From positions 1 to 32,897 of the forward strand of contig JACOTZ010000384.1 in the NCBI GenBank assembly GCA_016178155.1: a stretch of DNA of 32,897 nucleotides. Direction: 5' to 3'. This DNA is from Acidobacteriota bacterium. Lineage in GTDB: Bacteria > Acidobacteriota > Terriglobia > Bryobacterales > Bryobacteraceae. Below, in pieces: positions 1 to 9,435 of the stretch. Positions within the stretch are counted from its first letter, which is position 1, and each line of letters begins with the position of its first letter. The translations under genes were made by a program, and so were the position numbers. The notes beneath the pieces were generated by a model, which did not search any database, was not told where the DNA came from, and saw only the letters and a list, made by a program, of their open reading frames with translations.

Positions 1-20
1 GTAGAGGCAGCGAGCGCCTC

Positions 21-749
21 ATGGACTACACTTACGAAGACATTGCGAAAATGATCGATCACTCGCTGTTGAACCCGACCCTCACGGCGGACGATCTCGA
101 AGCAGGTTGCCGCCTGGCGCTCAACTACGACGTCGCGAGCGTGTGCATCCTGCCGTACTATCTGAAGCGCTGCGCCGAGCTGCTGGCCGCGAGCACGGTC
201 CAGCCGGGCACGACGATCGGGTTCCCGCACGGCGGGCAGACGACGGCGATCAAGGTCGCCGAGGCGATACAGGCGCTGGCCGACGGCGGGCGCGAGCTCG
301 ATATGGTAGTGAACATCAGCGCCGTTCTGAGCGGCCGCTGGGGCTACGTGCGCGACGACATCCACGCAGTCGTCGATACCGCGCACGGCGGCGGCGCGAA
401 AGTGAAGGTCATCTTCGAGAATTGCTATCTCACGGATGCGCATAAGATCCGGTTGTGCGACATCTGCGGCGATCTGAATGCCGATTGGGTCAAAACCTCA
501 ACGGGATACGCGACCGGCGGCGCCACGATGGAGGACCTGCTGCTGATGCGCAGGCACGCCCCGGCACATGTGCAGGTCAAAGCCGCGGGCGGCATCCGCG
601 ACCTTGATGCTCTGCTGCGCGTGCGCGCCATCGGCGTCACGCGCTCGGGCGCGACGCGCACCGCTGCGATGCTGGATGAATGCCGCCGCCGTCTGGGCCT
701 GCCCGCGATCGCGCACACCGCGTCCGCCGGCGCGCCCGCGGGGTATTGA
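21..749 (+). CDS. deoC: Deoxyribose-phosphate aldolase
   Basis: Class I aldolase that splits 2-deoxy-D-ribose 5-phosphate into glyceraldehyde 3-phosphate and acetaldehyde, in cytosolic deoxynucleoside salvage. The 242-residue protein is full length for the short DeoC type. Visible family motifs are the N-terminal 'MIDHSLLNPTLT', Asp95 in 'ELDMVVN', the Schiff-base lysine Lys158 in 'VKTSTGY' and the second active-site lysine Lys188 in 'KAAGGIR'. The start at 21 gives the usual family N-terminus, but only 20 bases precede it; a GAGG lies rather far upstream, so promoter and RBS cannot be judged. It converges on the permease operon with a 46-base gap; a weak CGGGG/CCCCG hairpin spans the stop codon and could help end transcription. 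The partner mutase deoB is about 21 kb away, so the two are not in one operon here. Confidence 0.95.
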   Translation: MDYTYEDIAKMIDHSLLNPTLTADDLEAGCRLALNYDVASVCILPYYLKRCAELLAASTVQPGTTIGFPHGGQTTAIKVAEAIQALADGGRELDMVVNISAVLSGRWGYVRDDIHAVVDTAHGGGAKVKVIFENCYLTDAHKIRLCDICGDLNADWVKTSTGYATGGATMEDLLLMRRHAPAHVQVKAAGGIRDLDALLRVRAIGVTRSGATRTAAMLDECRRRLGLPAIAHTASAGAPAGY

Positions 750-795
750 TTCCCCCGTATTTCTCACTAACCGTCCTCGCGGGCGAAGGTGAAGC

Positions 796-3486
796 TCATT
801 CGTAGCGCAAAGCCGTCATTGGATCGACGGAGGCGGCCCGGCGGGCTGGAAAATACGCCGCCAGCATCGCCACCGCCAACAGCACGCTCGAGATGATCGC
901 GAAGATCGCCGGGTCGGCCGCACTGACTCCATACAGCAGGCCGGCAATCAACCGGCCCAGGGCGAGCGCTCCCAGCCACCCGATCGCAAGACCGCTCAAC
1001 GCCAGAGCCGCGCTTCGCCGGAGGACAGTGCCCGCGACTTGCCCGGCCTTTGCCCCAAGCGCCATCCGAATCCCGATCTCCCGCGTCCGCTGGATGACCG
1101 AGAACGACGTGACGCCGTAGACGCCGATTGCCGCAAGCACCAGAGCCAGCACGCCGAAGCCGGTGAGCAGTGAAGCGATCAGGCGCTCTTGCGACATACC
1201 CTGTTCGCGGATCGACTGCAAAGTCAGAAAATCGGTCACCGGCATAGCGGCATCGAGCGCGCGCACCTCCCCGCGGATGGCCGCGACCAGGTTCATCGGA
1301 TCTCCCGTGGAACGGACCTCGAGGCTCATCCGGCTCGACCCGTGCTGCGCGAGCGGCACATAGAAACAGGGCCGATGCGAGTCGCGGAAGTTGCGGAACT
1401 TTCCGTCGCGTACAACACCCACAACCTCCACCTCGCCGCCTTCGCGCCAGGTAAGACTGAAACGCCTTCCGCTGGGATCGAGCCCCGGCCAGAAGCGGCC
1501 GGCCATCACTTCGTTAATGACGGCCACGCCGGGCGCGCCTTTGCGATCGTGTTCGGTGAAGGCCCGGCCACGCACCAGCGGAAGCCCAACGGTCTCGAAA
1601 TATCCGGGAGAAGCAGCGTTGTAGTCGACCTGGACCCTCGTACTGCCGCCGCGGTTTTCCCCTGCCGGCACGATGATTTCCGTGCCGCCGCGAAAGCCGC
1701 CCAGCGGTACCAGCTCGATGAGCGCCGCGCCGGCGACCCCCGGCAATGCCTTGACACGGTCGAGAAGCTGCGAGTAGAAGACCTGGCGCCGCTGTGCGTC
1801 ATATCCGCTGAGAGTTGGGTCCAGGTTTGCGACCAGTACTTTGCCGGGATCCAGCGTGACATCCTCGGCGCGGGCGTTCTCGACGGTGCGGAGGAATAGG
1901 CCGGCGCCGGCAAGCAACAGGGCCGACAGCGCCACCTGCGCGATTACGAGAGCGTCGCGCAACGCGATGCCGCGAAGTCCCGCGGCGACTTTCAGCGAGT
2001 CCGCCTTCAGCGCGGCGGTCATGTTGACGCCCGAGGCTTGGGCTGCGGGAATCATCCCAAAGAGAACACCGGTTGCGACAGAAAGCAGGAGCGCGAAGGT
2101 CAATACGGGCACATCCATGCCGCCGTCAAAGGTCAGGGAGATCTTGAACGGCCGGTGGAAGCTTGTGAGGTAGGCGGCGGTCCAGCGCGCGACCAGGAGA
2201 CCCGCGGCGCCGCCGAGCAGCGATAGCACCAGGCTTTCGGTCAGGAACTGGCGGATGAGCCGGCCCCGTCCGGAGCCGATCGACATCCGGATCGCGATCT
2301 CCTTGCGCCGTTGCGAGGTTCGTGCCAGCAGCAGGTTCGCGAGATTCAAACAGGCGATCAGGAGAATCAGTCCGACGCTCGCGGCGAGCAGGGCCAGAAA
2401 GCCTGTGACGGAGCCGCGATAAGCGGGCCAGAAGCGCGCCCGCCGCGCCGGATACAACTCCGGTGTGAATCCGGATCTCTCGCGGAAGGCACTTTGCCTC
2501 AGCGGCGCGGCTCTGGACGACAACACGGCCAAGGCGGCCTGCGCCTGGTCGAACGAGACGCCCGGACGCAGTCTTCCCGCGACCAGGAACGATTGCATGC
2601 CCCAGTAATTGAGGATGTCCATGTCCCTGAACGCCGGGACGGCTTGCCGGTACATCCGCATCGGGACCCAGAACTCCGGTGGATCTCCCCAGTCCAGCAC
2701 GAGACCATGAAAACCCGGCGGCGCGACGCCGGAAACAGTGAAGGAGCCGGCGCCGATTCTGAGACTCCTCCCAATGACGGCCGAGTCGTGTCCGTAGCGG
2801 CGTTGCCAGAAGTCATAGCTCAGGATAACGAGCGGCTGCTCCTGGGCAGAACCGCCTCGTTCGCCGCCAAACCAGCGGCCGGCAACCGGCTTCAGACCCA
2901 GCAGGGAGAAATAGTCGCTGCTAACGAGTTCACCGGAAAGCTTTTCATCCACTTCACCGGTGCGGAGCAGCATCGGCACACGCAGATAGGCGAGCATGCC
3001 CGTAAACACGTCGTTGTGATTGCGATAGAACGTATAGTCGGGATACGAACTGCTGCTCAGCCAGCCTTTCGAGCTTCGATGGTAGATCGAGACCATCCTC
3101 TCGGCTTCCGGGACCGGCAAGGGACGCAACAGGACCCCGTTGATGAAGCTAAAGATCGCAATGTTGACGCCGATCCCCAGGGCAAGCGAGAGAATCGCGA
3201 TAGCGGTGAATCCCGGGCGCCTCCGCAGCGTGCGCAATGCGTAGCGCAGGTCTTGGGCCAGAGCTTCAAACCAGCGCCACCCCCAGGCGTCCGCGCTCAC
3301 CTCTTTCAGGAGCGCCGCGTTCCCGAACTGCCGCCTGGCCGCGTATCGGGCCTCCTCGGGGGCCATCCCGTGCTCCTGGTTGTCCCCGGTTTGCATTTCC
3401 AGGTGGGATTGGATCTCCTCTTCGAGCTCGCGCTCGAAACGCTCGCGACTGAGGAGCATGCGCAGTCGCCGCCAGAGCTCACTCAT
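796..3486 (-). CDS. ADOP-family ABC transporter permease (third of three)
   Basis: Large FtsX/MacB-type membrane protein of 896 residues. Order of parts: a cytoplasmic prefix domain (about 1-85, with 'RELEEEIQSHLEMQ' and 'ARYAARRQFGN'), a first transmembrane helix near 92-115, a MacB-like periplasmic domain, a three-helix FtsX block in the middle ('LLIACLNLANLLLART'), a second periplasmic domain and a C-terminal FtsX block ending '...DPMTALRYE'. This duplicated architecture is typical of acidobacterial duplicated orphan permeases. They resemble MacB without its ATPase, and none is encoded beside them here, so substrate and energy source are unknown. The ATG lies inside the end of the upstream permease gene (8-base overlap), implying translational coupling. 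It is the last gene of the PadR-controlled operon. Family is certain; function is not. Confidence 0.9.
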   Translation of the reverse strand: MSELWRRLRMLLSRERFERELEEEIQSHLEMQTGDNQEHGMAPEEARYAARRQFGNAALLKEVSADAWGWRWFEALAQDLRYALRTLRRRPGFTAIAILSLALGIGVNIAIFSFINGVLLRPLPVPEAERMVSIYHRSSKGWLSSSSYPDYTFYRNHNDVFTGMLAYLRVPMLLRTGEVDEKLSGELVSSDYFSLLGLKPVAGRWFGGERGGSAQEQPLVILSYDFWQRRYGHDSAVIGRSLRIGAGSFTVSGVAPPGFHGLVLDWGDPPEFWVPMRMYRQAVPAFRDMDILNYWGMQSFLVAGRLRPGVSFDQAQAALAVLSSRAAPLRQSAFRERSGFTPELYPARRARFWPAYRGSVTGFLALLAASVGLILLIACLNLANLLLARTSQRRKEIAIRMSIGSGRGRLIRQFLTESLVLSLLGGAAGLLVARWTAAYLTSFHRPFKISLTFDGGMDVPVLTFALLLSVATGVLFGMIPAAQASGVNMTAALKADSLKVAAGLRGIALRDALVIAQVALSALLLAGAGLFLRTVENARAEDVTLDPGKVLVANLDPTLSGYDAQRRQVFYSQLLDRVKALPGVAGAALIELVPLGGFRGGTEIIVPAGENRGGSTRVQVDYNAASPGYFETVGLPLVRGRAFTEHDRKGAPGVAVINEVMAGRFWPGLDPSGRRFSLTWREGGEVEVVGVVRDGKFRNFRDSHRPCFYVPLAQHGSSRMSLEVRSTGDPMNLVAAIRGEVRALDAAMPVTDFLTLQSIREQGMSQERLIASLLTGFGVLALVLAAIGVYGVTSFSVIQRTREIGIRMALGAKAGQVAGTVLRRSAALALSGLAIGWLGALALGRLIAGLLYGVSAADPAIFAIISSVLLAVAMLAAYFPARRAASVDPMTALRYE

Positions 3487-6130
3487 GGCGGAGGGCCTCG
3501 ACAGGGTTGATGCGAGTGGCGCGGCGGGCGGGTGCGTAGGAGGCCAATAGCGACGCGGCGGTTACCAGCAGCGCAGCCGCAATGAAAGTGGCCGGGTCTG
3601 CGGGCTTGATCTCGTAGAGCGCGCTAATCAACGCCCGGCTGGCGACAAACGCTCCGGCGGCCCCCAGCACGATTCCAATTACGGCGAGCCGAACGCCGCG
3701 CCGCAAAACGGCGGCGAGCACCTCGCGGCGGGCCGCGCCGAGCGCCATGCGGATCCCGATCTCGTACGTGCGGACGCGGACCGTGTAGGCCGTCACGCCG
3801 TAGACGCCCGTGATCAGGAGAGCGAGCGCGATCAAGCCGAAGATGCCCAGCAGCGAAGCGATGAAGCGTGGCTGCGAGAGACGCCGATCAACCACTTCCT
3901 TCATTGTGGTGACATCGCTTGCCACCAGCTTGCGGTTCACGGCGGCGAGTTCGGCGCGCACTGCGCGCGCAAGGTCGGCAGCGAAAACGCCGGGCCACAT
4001 GCGCAGCACGATCTCGTTCCGGGTCGACGGCTGCTGCCGTTGCGGAACATATACGGCCGGCTGAGCTGCACGCTCCAGACCCATACGCCGGACGTCGGCA
4101 GCCACACCTACGATCTCGCGGACTCCTTCCGTGACGGCCCCAACGGCGCGCACCTCTCCGCGTTTTGCCTGGCCGAACATGATCTGCCGGCCCAGCGGAT
4201 CCTCGCGCGGCCAACACTGGCGGGCGGCCGCCTCATTGATAATGGCCACCTCGTGTGCACCCGCGGCATCGTGCTCGGTGAAGGCGCGGCCGCGCAGCAG
4301 GGGCGTGCCCATAGCGGCAAAATAATCCCCCGCGATCGCTTCCAGATGGACGGGGAGCGGCATGGCGCCGGCCACGCGCTTGCGCATTGTAATGTGCATC
4401 GAACTGCCGAGCGGTCGGAAGTCCGTAATACCGGTATGCGACACGCCGGGCAAAGCCTTCAGGCGCGCCAGCAGGACATCCATGGCGGCCACCCTGGCGG
4501 TGTCAGTGCTGTAGTCCTCCCGAGGCAGGTACGTTTCGATAGAGAGCAGCCGTCGCGGATCGAACCCGGGATCGACTCGCAGCAGGCGCACGAAGCTGTT
4601 GATTGTGAGCGCCGCGCCCGTCACCAGCACCAGCCCCAGCGCAATTTCCGCGATCACCAGCGTATCGCGCAGGCGGGTGCGACTCGGGCCAGTGCGAGCC
4701 GGCGCGGGGTTTAGATTGGCGCGCGACGCGCGGGCGGCGGGAATCAGACCGAAGGCGACTCCGGCCAGCAGCGAAACCGCAAAGGTGAACGCCAGCACCC
4801 GCAGGTCGATGGCGATCTCCCCGCGGCGGAGAATGCTCTCGGGCATAGCCGCTTGGACGGCGCCGACACCCGTATGGGCCAGCAGTGCGCCGGCCGCGCC
4901 GCCCACGACGCTCAGGAGCAGGCATTCGACCACAAGCTGCCGGAGCAGGCGGCCGCGCCCGGCGCCGATGGCCGCGCGAATCATGATCTCGCGCTCGCGG
5001 TCGGCGGCGCGGGCCAGCATCAGGTTCGCCACGTTCACGCAAGCAATCAGCAGCACGAATGCAACCGCGCCCATCAGGCTCCACATCGCGTGCCGGCCAT
5101 ATCCCGTCAGCGATTCGTGGAAATCGCGCAACTGTACGCTGTAGCCGCGGTTGGTCTGCGGATATTGCACCGCCAGCACGCCGGCGATCGATCGCATAGC
5201 CGATTCCGCTTGCGTCAGCGTGATGCCGGCCTTCAGCCGCCCGACCACGTCGAAGCCGCCCATGCGCCGCTGATATGCTTCTTCGCCATCGCGCGCAAGC
5301 GCGCCCCAGACATCCGCGTAGCGCGGGAAAGCTGCCTCGAAACGGGCCGGCAGCACGCCGATGATAGTGTACGGCTCGGCGGGCTGGCCGTTCCTGCTGA
5401 GCAGGATGATTGAACCCACTACGCGGGGATCCGCCTGAAAGCGATTGCGCCAGAGTGTGTCGCTGATCAGCACCACGCAGTCGCGACCGTCGTGCTCTTC
5501 ATCCGGCAGGAACAGGCGCCCAAGTTGCGGCTGTACCCCGAGCGTGTGAAAGAAGCTGGCCGAGGCGCGCCGGCCATGAAGCTGTTCCGAGTACGCCGGC
5601 CCGGCCAGGTCAAAGCTGGCCGGGATGTAGGCCCCCATGTCCTCGAAGACCTGATTGCGTGCTCGCCAATCGAGATAATCCGGCAGCGAGGACATCGCCT
5701 GCTGGTTCGCGGCGGAGAATTCGGTCCAGACGAAAACCAGGCGGTCCGGATTCCTGTATGGGAACGGACGGAGCAGAACCGTGTCAACCACGCTGAAAAC
5801 CAGGCAATTGGCGCCAATGCCAAGCGCCAGCGTCAGCACCGCGACCACGGCGAATCCAGGATTGCGCCGTAAGATCCGTCCGGCGAACCCGATGTCCTGC
5901 AGCAGGCATTCAAGCCAGTGCCAGCCCCAACGGGCGCGGCTGTCCTCGGCCAGCAGCATCGGATTCCCGAACTGCCGCCGAGCCGCGTACCGCGCGTCCT
6001 CGAAAGCCATGCCGTGTTCAAGGTTCTCTTCCGCCTGCATTTCCAGGTGCGATTGCATCTCCTCTTCGAGCTCGCGGTCGAAACGCTCGCAGCGGAAGAG
6101 CATGCGCAGCCGGCGCCAGAGCTCACTCAT
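3479..6130 (-). CDS. ADOP-family ABC transporter permease (second of three)
   Basis: 883-residue paralogue of its two neighbours with the same order: prefix domain ('RELEEEMQSHLEMQ' near residues 19-32), first membrane helix ('VLTLALGIGANCLVFSVV'), MacB-like periplasmic domain, central FtsX helices ('VLLIACVNVANLMLARA'), second periplasmic domain and final FtsX block ending '...NPVEALRHE'. Its first residues, 'MSELWRRLRMLF', almost match those of the downstream gene, and it overlaps both neighbours by exactly 8 bases, as expected if the copies arose by tandem duplication of a gene plus its junction. No dedicated ATPase is nearby. Transported or sensed molecule unknown. Confidence 0.9.
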   Translation of the reverse strand: MSELWRRLRMLFRCERFDRELEEEMQSHLEMQAEENLEHGMAFEDARYAARRQFGNPMLLAEDSRARWGWHWLECLLQDIGFAGRILRRNPGFAVVAVLTLALGIGANCLVFSVVDTVLLRPFPYRNPDRLVFVWTEFSAANQQAMSSLPDYLDWRARNQVFEDMGAYIPASFDLAGPAYSEQLHGRRASASFFHTLGVQPQLGRLFLPDEEHDGRDCVVLISDTLWRNRFQADPRVVGSIILLSRNGQPAEPYTIIGVLPARFEAAFPRYADVWGALARDGEEAYQRRMGGFDVVGRLKAGITLTQAESAMRSIAGVLAVQYPQTNRGYSVQLRDFHESLTGYGRHAMWSLMGAVAFVLLIACVNVANLMLARAADREREIMIRAAIGAGRGRLLRQLVVECLLLSVVGGAAGALLAHTGVGAVQAAMPESILRRGEIAIDLRVLAFTFAVSLLAGVAFGLIPAARASRANLNPAPARTGPSRTRLRDTLVIAEIALGLVLVTGAALTINSFVRLLRVDPGFDPRRLLSIETYLPREDYSTDTARVAAMDVLLARLKALPGVSHTGITDFRPLGSSMHITMRKRVAGAMPLPVHLEAIAGDYFAAMGTPLLRGRAFTEHDAAGAHEVAIINEAAARQCWPREDPLGRQIMFGQAKRGEVRAVGAVTEGVREIVGVAADVRRMGLERAAQPAVYVPQRQQPSTRNEIVLRMWPGVFAADLARAVRAELAAVNRKLVASDVTTMKEVVDRRLSQPRFIASLLGIFGLIALALLITGVYGVTAYTVRVRTYEIGIRMALGAARREVLAAVLRRGVRLAVIGIVLGAAGAFVASRALISALYEIKPADPATFIAAALLVTAASLLASYAPARRATRINPVEALRHE

Positions 6131-8848
6131 AGCGGAGGGCCTCGATGGGATCGACCCGCGTGGCGCGCCGGGCTGGGAGATAGCCGGCGAGGACAGCAGC
6201 CGCCGTCATGACGAGCGTCGCCGCGAAAATCGTGGCCGGGTTGTGCGCTGAGAGCCCAAAGAGCTGGCTTGACACCACGCGCAGGCTGAGCCAGGCCGCC
6301 GGCAGTCCCAGCCCGATTCCGGCGGCGGTCAGTGAGAGCGTTTCGCGCAGAATCAGCCCGCGCACGTCTCTCGGGCGAGCGCCGAGAGCCATCCGCACGC
6401 CGATCTCGCTAGTCCGGCGGGCCACGACGTACGACATCAAACCGTAGAGCCCGATCGCAGCCAGCAACAAAGCGAGCACGCCGAAGAACCCCGTCAGTTG
6501 CGCAATGGCGCGCTCCTGCCCGAGTGCGCGGTTCACGCGATCGGGGAGCGTCGAGATCCCCAACACCGGCAGATTCGGAGCCGTCCCGGCGATCACCCGC
6601 CGCAGTGCGGCTGCGACGGCGGAAGCGGCGCCAGGCGCGGTCCGCACTTCGAGGTCGCGCAGTGCCACCGGGCCATGGAATCCGGCAGCCTCCAACTGCT
6701 GCGACAGCGGCAGATATGCCGCGCGCGGTATGCGGTCCCGCAGGCGGTTGTAAACGGCGTCGCGTACCACCCCCACGATCTCGATCCCGCTGCCTCTCAG
6801 CGGACCTCCAAAGACGAAGCGCTGCCCGACCGCCGAACGGTTTCCAAAAAAGTAATGCGCCATTGTCTCGTTCACGACCGCGACCGGAGACGCGTTCCGG
6901 GCATCCTGAGCCGTGAATTCGCGTCCCTCCATGACTCGCAGCCCCACTGTGTCGAAGTACTCGGGCGTCACCACCAGCTTTTGAACGTTCAGGTCCTCAT
7001 CCGGGCGCGGCGTGTAGCCCGCCACGCTCACATTGCTCGTCCATTGATCGCCGCTGATGGGAGGCGATAAAGAGAGGCTGGCTGAGCAAACCCCGGGAAT
7101 CGCCCGCACTCGCTCCAGCAGGCGGTCGTAGAGCTCCCGCAGTTGAACGCTCTGGTAGCCCAGCACCCGCGGGTTGATCTCGGCCAGCAAGAGGTCGTCG
7201 GCCCGGTAGCCTGTGTCGAGCGTCTGGAGATTGCGCAAGGTCCGGGCGAAAAGCCCTGCGCAAATCAGCAACAGCACCGAAAGCGCGACCTGCGAAATCG
7301 CCAGCAGCCGGGAAACAGCGAGGCGCGGACGCGGCGCTGCCGGGACGCGGAGAGGCTGCGCCGTGGCCTGGAGGGCGGGAACCAGTCCGAACAGAATAGC
7401 CGTGGCCAGCGAGAGCGCAGCCGTGAAAATCAGTACGCGGGAATCGATGGACACGTTCACCGGCAGCGGGCGGGAACCCAACGAGAGCAGCGCCAGCAGG
7501 GAACGGCGGCCCCAATCGGCGAACAGCAGACCCAATGCACCTCCTGCCATTGCCAGCAACGCGCTCTCGGTCAGGAGCTGCCGCACCAGGCGCGCCCGTC
7601 CCGCTCCGATCGCCAGCCGCACCGCGATCTCCTGCCGCCGCGCCGCCGCCCGCGCGAGCAGCAGGTTGGCTACGTTGGCGCAGGCGATCAGCAACAACAG
7701 ACCGACCATACCCATGAGAATCGAAAGCGGCTCGGAGAACCGCCGGCGCAGCTCGGAGATTCCCCGGCTGCCGGGGGCCAGATCGATATGCAACTCCGGC
7801 GTTACACGCCTGCGCGCCGATTCGAACTGGCGAAACAGAGCGCTCGCTTCCGCAACGGCGCGTGGTGCAGGCACCTCGGGCTTCACTCGACCCATCACCG
7901 TAAGCCACGAGATATCCGGCTGGTTGAGCCAGGGTCTGTCCGGCCGGGCGCCCCCGGTGCTCCAGTAATTGCTCCGGTACCGCATCGGGGCCTGCATCGC
8001 CGTGGGCACCCAGATGTCGGCAGTCCTCCCTAGACTACGCCAAAGAATTCCGGCGGTGCGACTCCGACGATCGTGAAGTCAACACCGTCCACGGCCAGCG
8101 TCCGCCCCAACACACTCGGATCCTGCGCCCACCGGCGCTTCCAATAGCCGTAACTGATCACGGCCACAGGATGTCCGCCCTGCACCCGGTCGTCCTCCGG
8201 CCGGAGCACTCGGCCCATCAGGGCAGATACCCCGAGCACATCGAAAAACTCGCCCGAGACCAACTGTCCCATGGCGACTTCCTCCGCCGTTGAGCCGCCC
8301 GAGCCGCTACTGCGCACCGTGACGCCATTCACCGGCGTGAAGGCGAAAAGGCCTGAAAACGATCCGCACTTGTCGCGCAGTTCGCGGAAGACCGGATACG
8401 AGAACCGGGATACGCTCTCCCGGCGGTCGGCCTTCTGTACAAATACCAGCCCACCCGGATTCCGGACCGGCAGTGCCCGCAGCAGAATGGTGTCGAGCAG
8501 ACTGAAAATGGCGGTGTTGGCGCCGATGCCGAGCGCCAGGGTGAGCATGGCGACTGTCGTGAACCCCGGGCTGCGGCGCATGAACCGCAGTGCGTACCGC
8601 ACGTCCTGGAATAGCCGCTCGAGAGAAATCCATCCCCATATCTCGCGGCTCGCCTCCCGCAGCAGCGGCGCGTTGCCGAACCGCCGCCGAGCCGCGTAAC
8701 GGGCCTCCTCGGCATCCATGCCGGTTTCGAGGTTCTCTTCGACCTGCATCTCGAGATGCGATTGCATCTCCTCTTCGAGCTCGCGGTCGAAGCGGCCGGG
8801 GTGGAAGAGGACCGCGAGCCTGCTGCGAATCCGGCCGATCCAGGCCAC
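6123..8848 (-). pseudogene. ADOP-family permease (first of three), split by a one-base frameshift
   Basis: Two adjacent open frames together make one normal ADOP permease. The first, from 8848, carries the prefix domain, first helix and the start of the MacB-like domain, running to 'VAPPEFFGVV' and a TAG stop at 8032-8030. The second reads 'LGRTADIWVPTAMQ...' to the ordinary C-terminus 'DPIEALRYE' at 6123. Adding one base near 8033-8036 joins them as FFG-VVLGRTA-DIW, the spacing found in the sister proteins' family, giving about 908 residues. No slippery heptamer is visible, so a true mutation or a sequence error is likelier than programmed frameshifting. The reported TTG start at 8854 sits one base after AGGAGG; GTG at 8848, seven bases after it, is preferred. 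It follows padR by 15 bases and overlaps the next permease by 8. Confidence 0.85.
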
Positions 8849-8863
8849 CAGCAATCCTCCTTC

Positions 8864-9208
8864 TTACGCGGGCTCGATGACCCGCTCGATCGCCTGCGAT
8901 ACGCGCCGGTATTCGGAGATCTCGGCGGCGAGTTGTTTCCGCCCGGCGGGCGTCAGGTGGTAGACACGCATCCGGCGCTTGGAGCCGGCCTGCACCCACT
9001 CCGCCGTCACCCAGCCTTTTATCAGGATTCGTTGCAGTGCGGGATAGAGCGACCCTTCTTCCACGCGCAGGACCTCGTCCGACGTCTGCTGAATCGATTT
9101 GGCGATCCCATAGCCGTGCATCGCGCCGAACCGCTTCAGCGTCTTCAAAATCAGCATCTCGAGAGTCCCGGGTGGGATCTCGGTCTTCGATTTGCCGGCC
9201 GATAGCAT
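8864..9208 (-). CDS. PadR-family transcriptional regulator
   Basis: Small winged-helix repressor of 114 residues from the start chosen here. The PadR signature is clear: 'PPGTLEMLILKTLKRFGAMHGYGIA', then 'LRVEEGSLYPALQRILIKGWVTAEW', and the wing and C-terminal helix 'RMRVYHLTPAGRKQL'. PadR proteins of this short type bind palindromic operators as dimers and commonly head ADOP operons; this gene lies 15 bases upstream of the first permease, in the same direction. The track start at 9223 cannot be right if the promoter at 9224-9252 is used, because that ATG directly abuts the -10 box; the in-frame ATG at 9208 lies just downstream of the expected transcript start, leaving a leader of roughly ten bases without a Shine-Dalgarno. 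Autorepression is inferred from the overlapping palindrome. The inducing signal is unknown. Confidence 0.9.
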   Translation of the reverse strand: MLSAGKSKTEIPPGTLEMLILKTLKRFGAMHGYGIAKSIQQTSDEVLRVEEGSLYPALQRILIKGWVTAEWVQAGSKRRMRVYHLTPAGRKQLAAEISEYRRVSQAIERVIEPA

Positions 9209-9209
9209 A

Positions 9210-9252
9210 GGTAGTCTATGCATAGATTACCCGTGATATGGGCTGCTGTCAA
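9210..9252 (-). promoter_or_regulatory. padR-ADOP promoter with overlapping palindromic operator
   Basis: On the minus strand a perfect -35 TTGACA (9252-9247) is followed after 17 bases by TAATCT (9229-9224) as -10. The two halves GGTAGTCTATG and CATAGATTACC (9210-9231) form a 22-bp inverted repeat with one mismatch, covering the -10 box and the expected start point near 9217. This is the arrangement of a self-repressing PadR operon. What is seen: the boxes and palindrome. What is inferred: that PadR binds here. Confidence 0.7.
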
Positions 9253-9411
9253 TGGGGTTCGCGCAGGCGGCGATCACGTTTCGGATGGGGAAGGTGTGGA
9301 GCCGTAACCCGGGCGGAACCGTCCGGGGCGGGCACTGGTATACAGCGTACAGTAAACCGTGCCGGCTGCTTTTCAATCCAAAGGCAGAAGCACGAGCACC
9401 GTTGTGCCCAA

Positions 9412-9428
9412 TCGCGCAATGCGCGCGA
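9412..9428 (-). terminator. Possible hairpin terminator after the DUF4340 gene
   Basis: TCGCGC and GCGCGA form a six-base stem around a five-base loop, starting 7 bases past the DUF4340 stop codon on the minus strand. Only two T follow, so as an intrinsic terminator it is weak. The rest of the interval to the padR promoter (9253-9411) shows no gene. Confidence 0.3.
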
Positions 9429-9435
9429 ACCAGTC

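Noticed and set aside
2311-3510. Long plus-strand ORF (399 residues) opposite the third ADOP gene
   Set aside because: It is antisense to a clear permease gene; composition is shadow-like (R, G, Q and H rich), with no family resemblance.
8030-8036. Programmed -1 frameshift in the first ADOP gene
   Set aside because: No X XXY YYZ heptamer is present before the stop, and the sister genes need no frameshift, so mutation or sequencing error is preferred.
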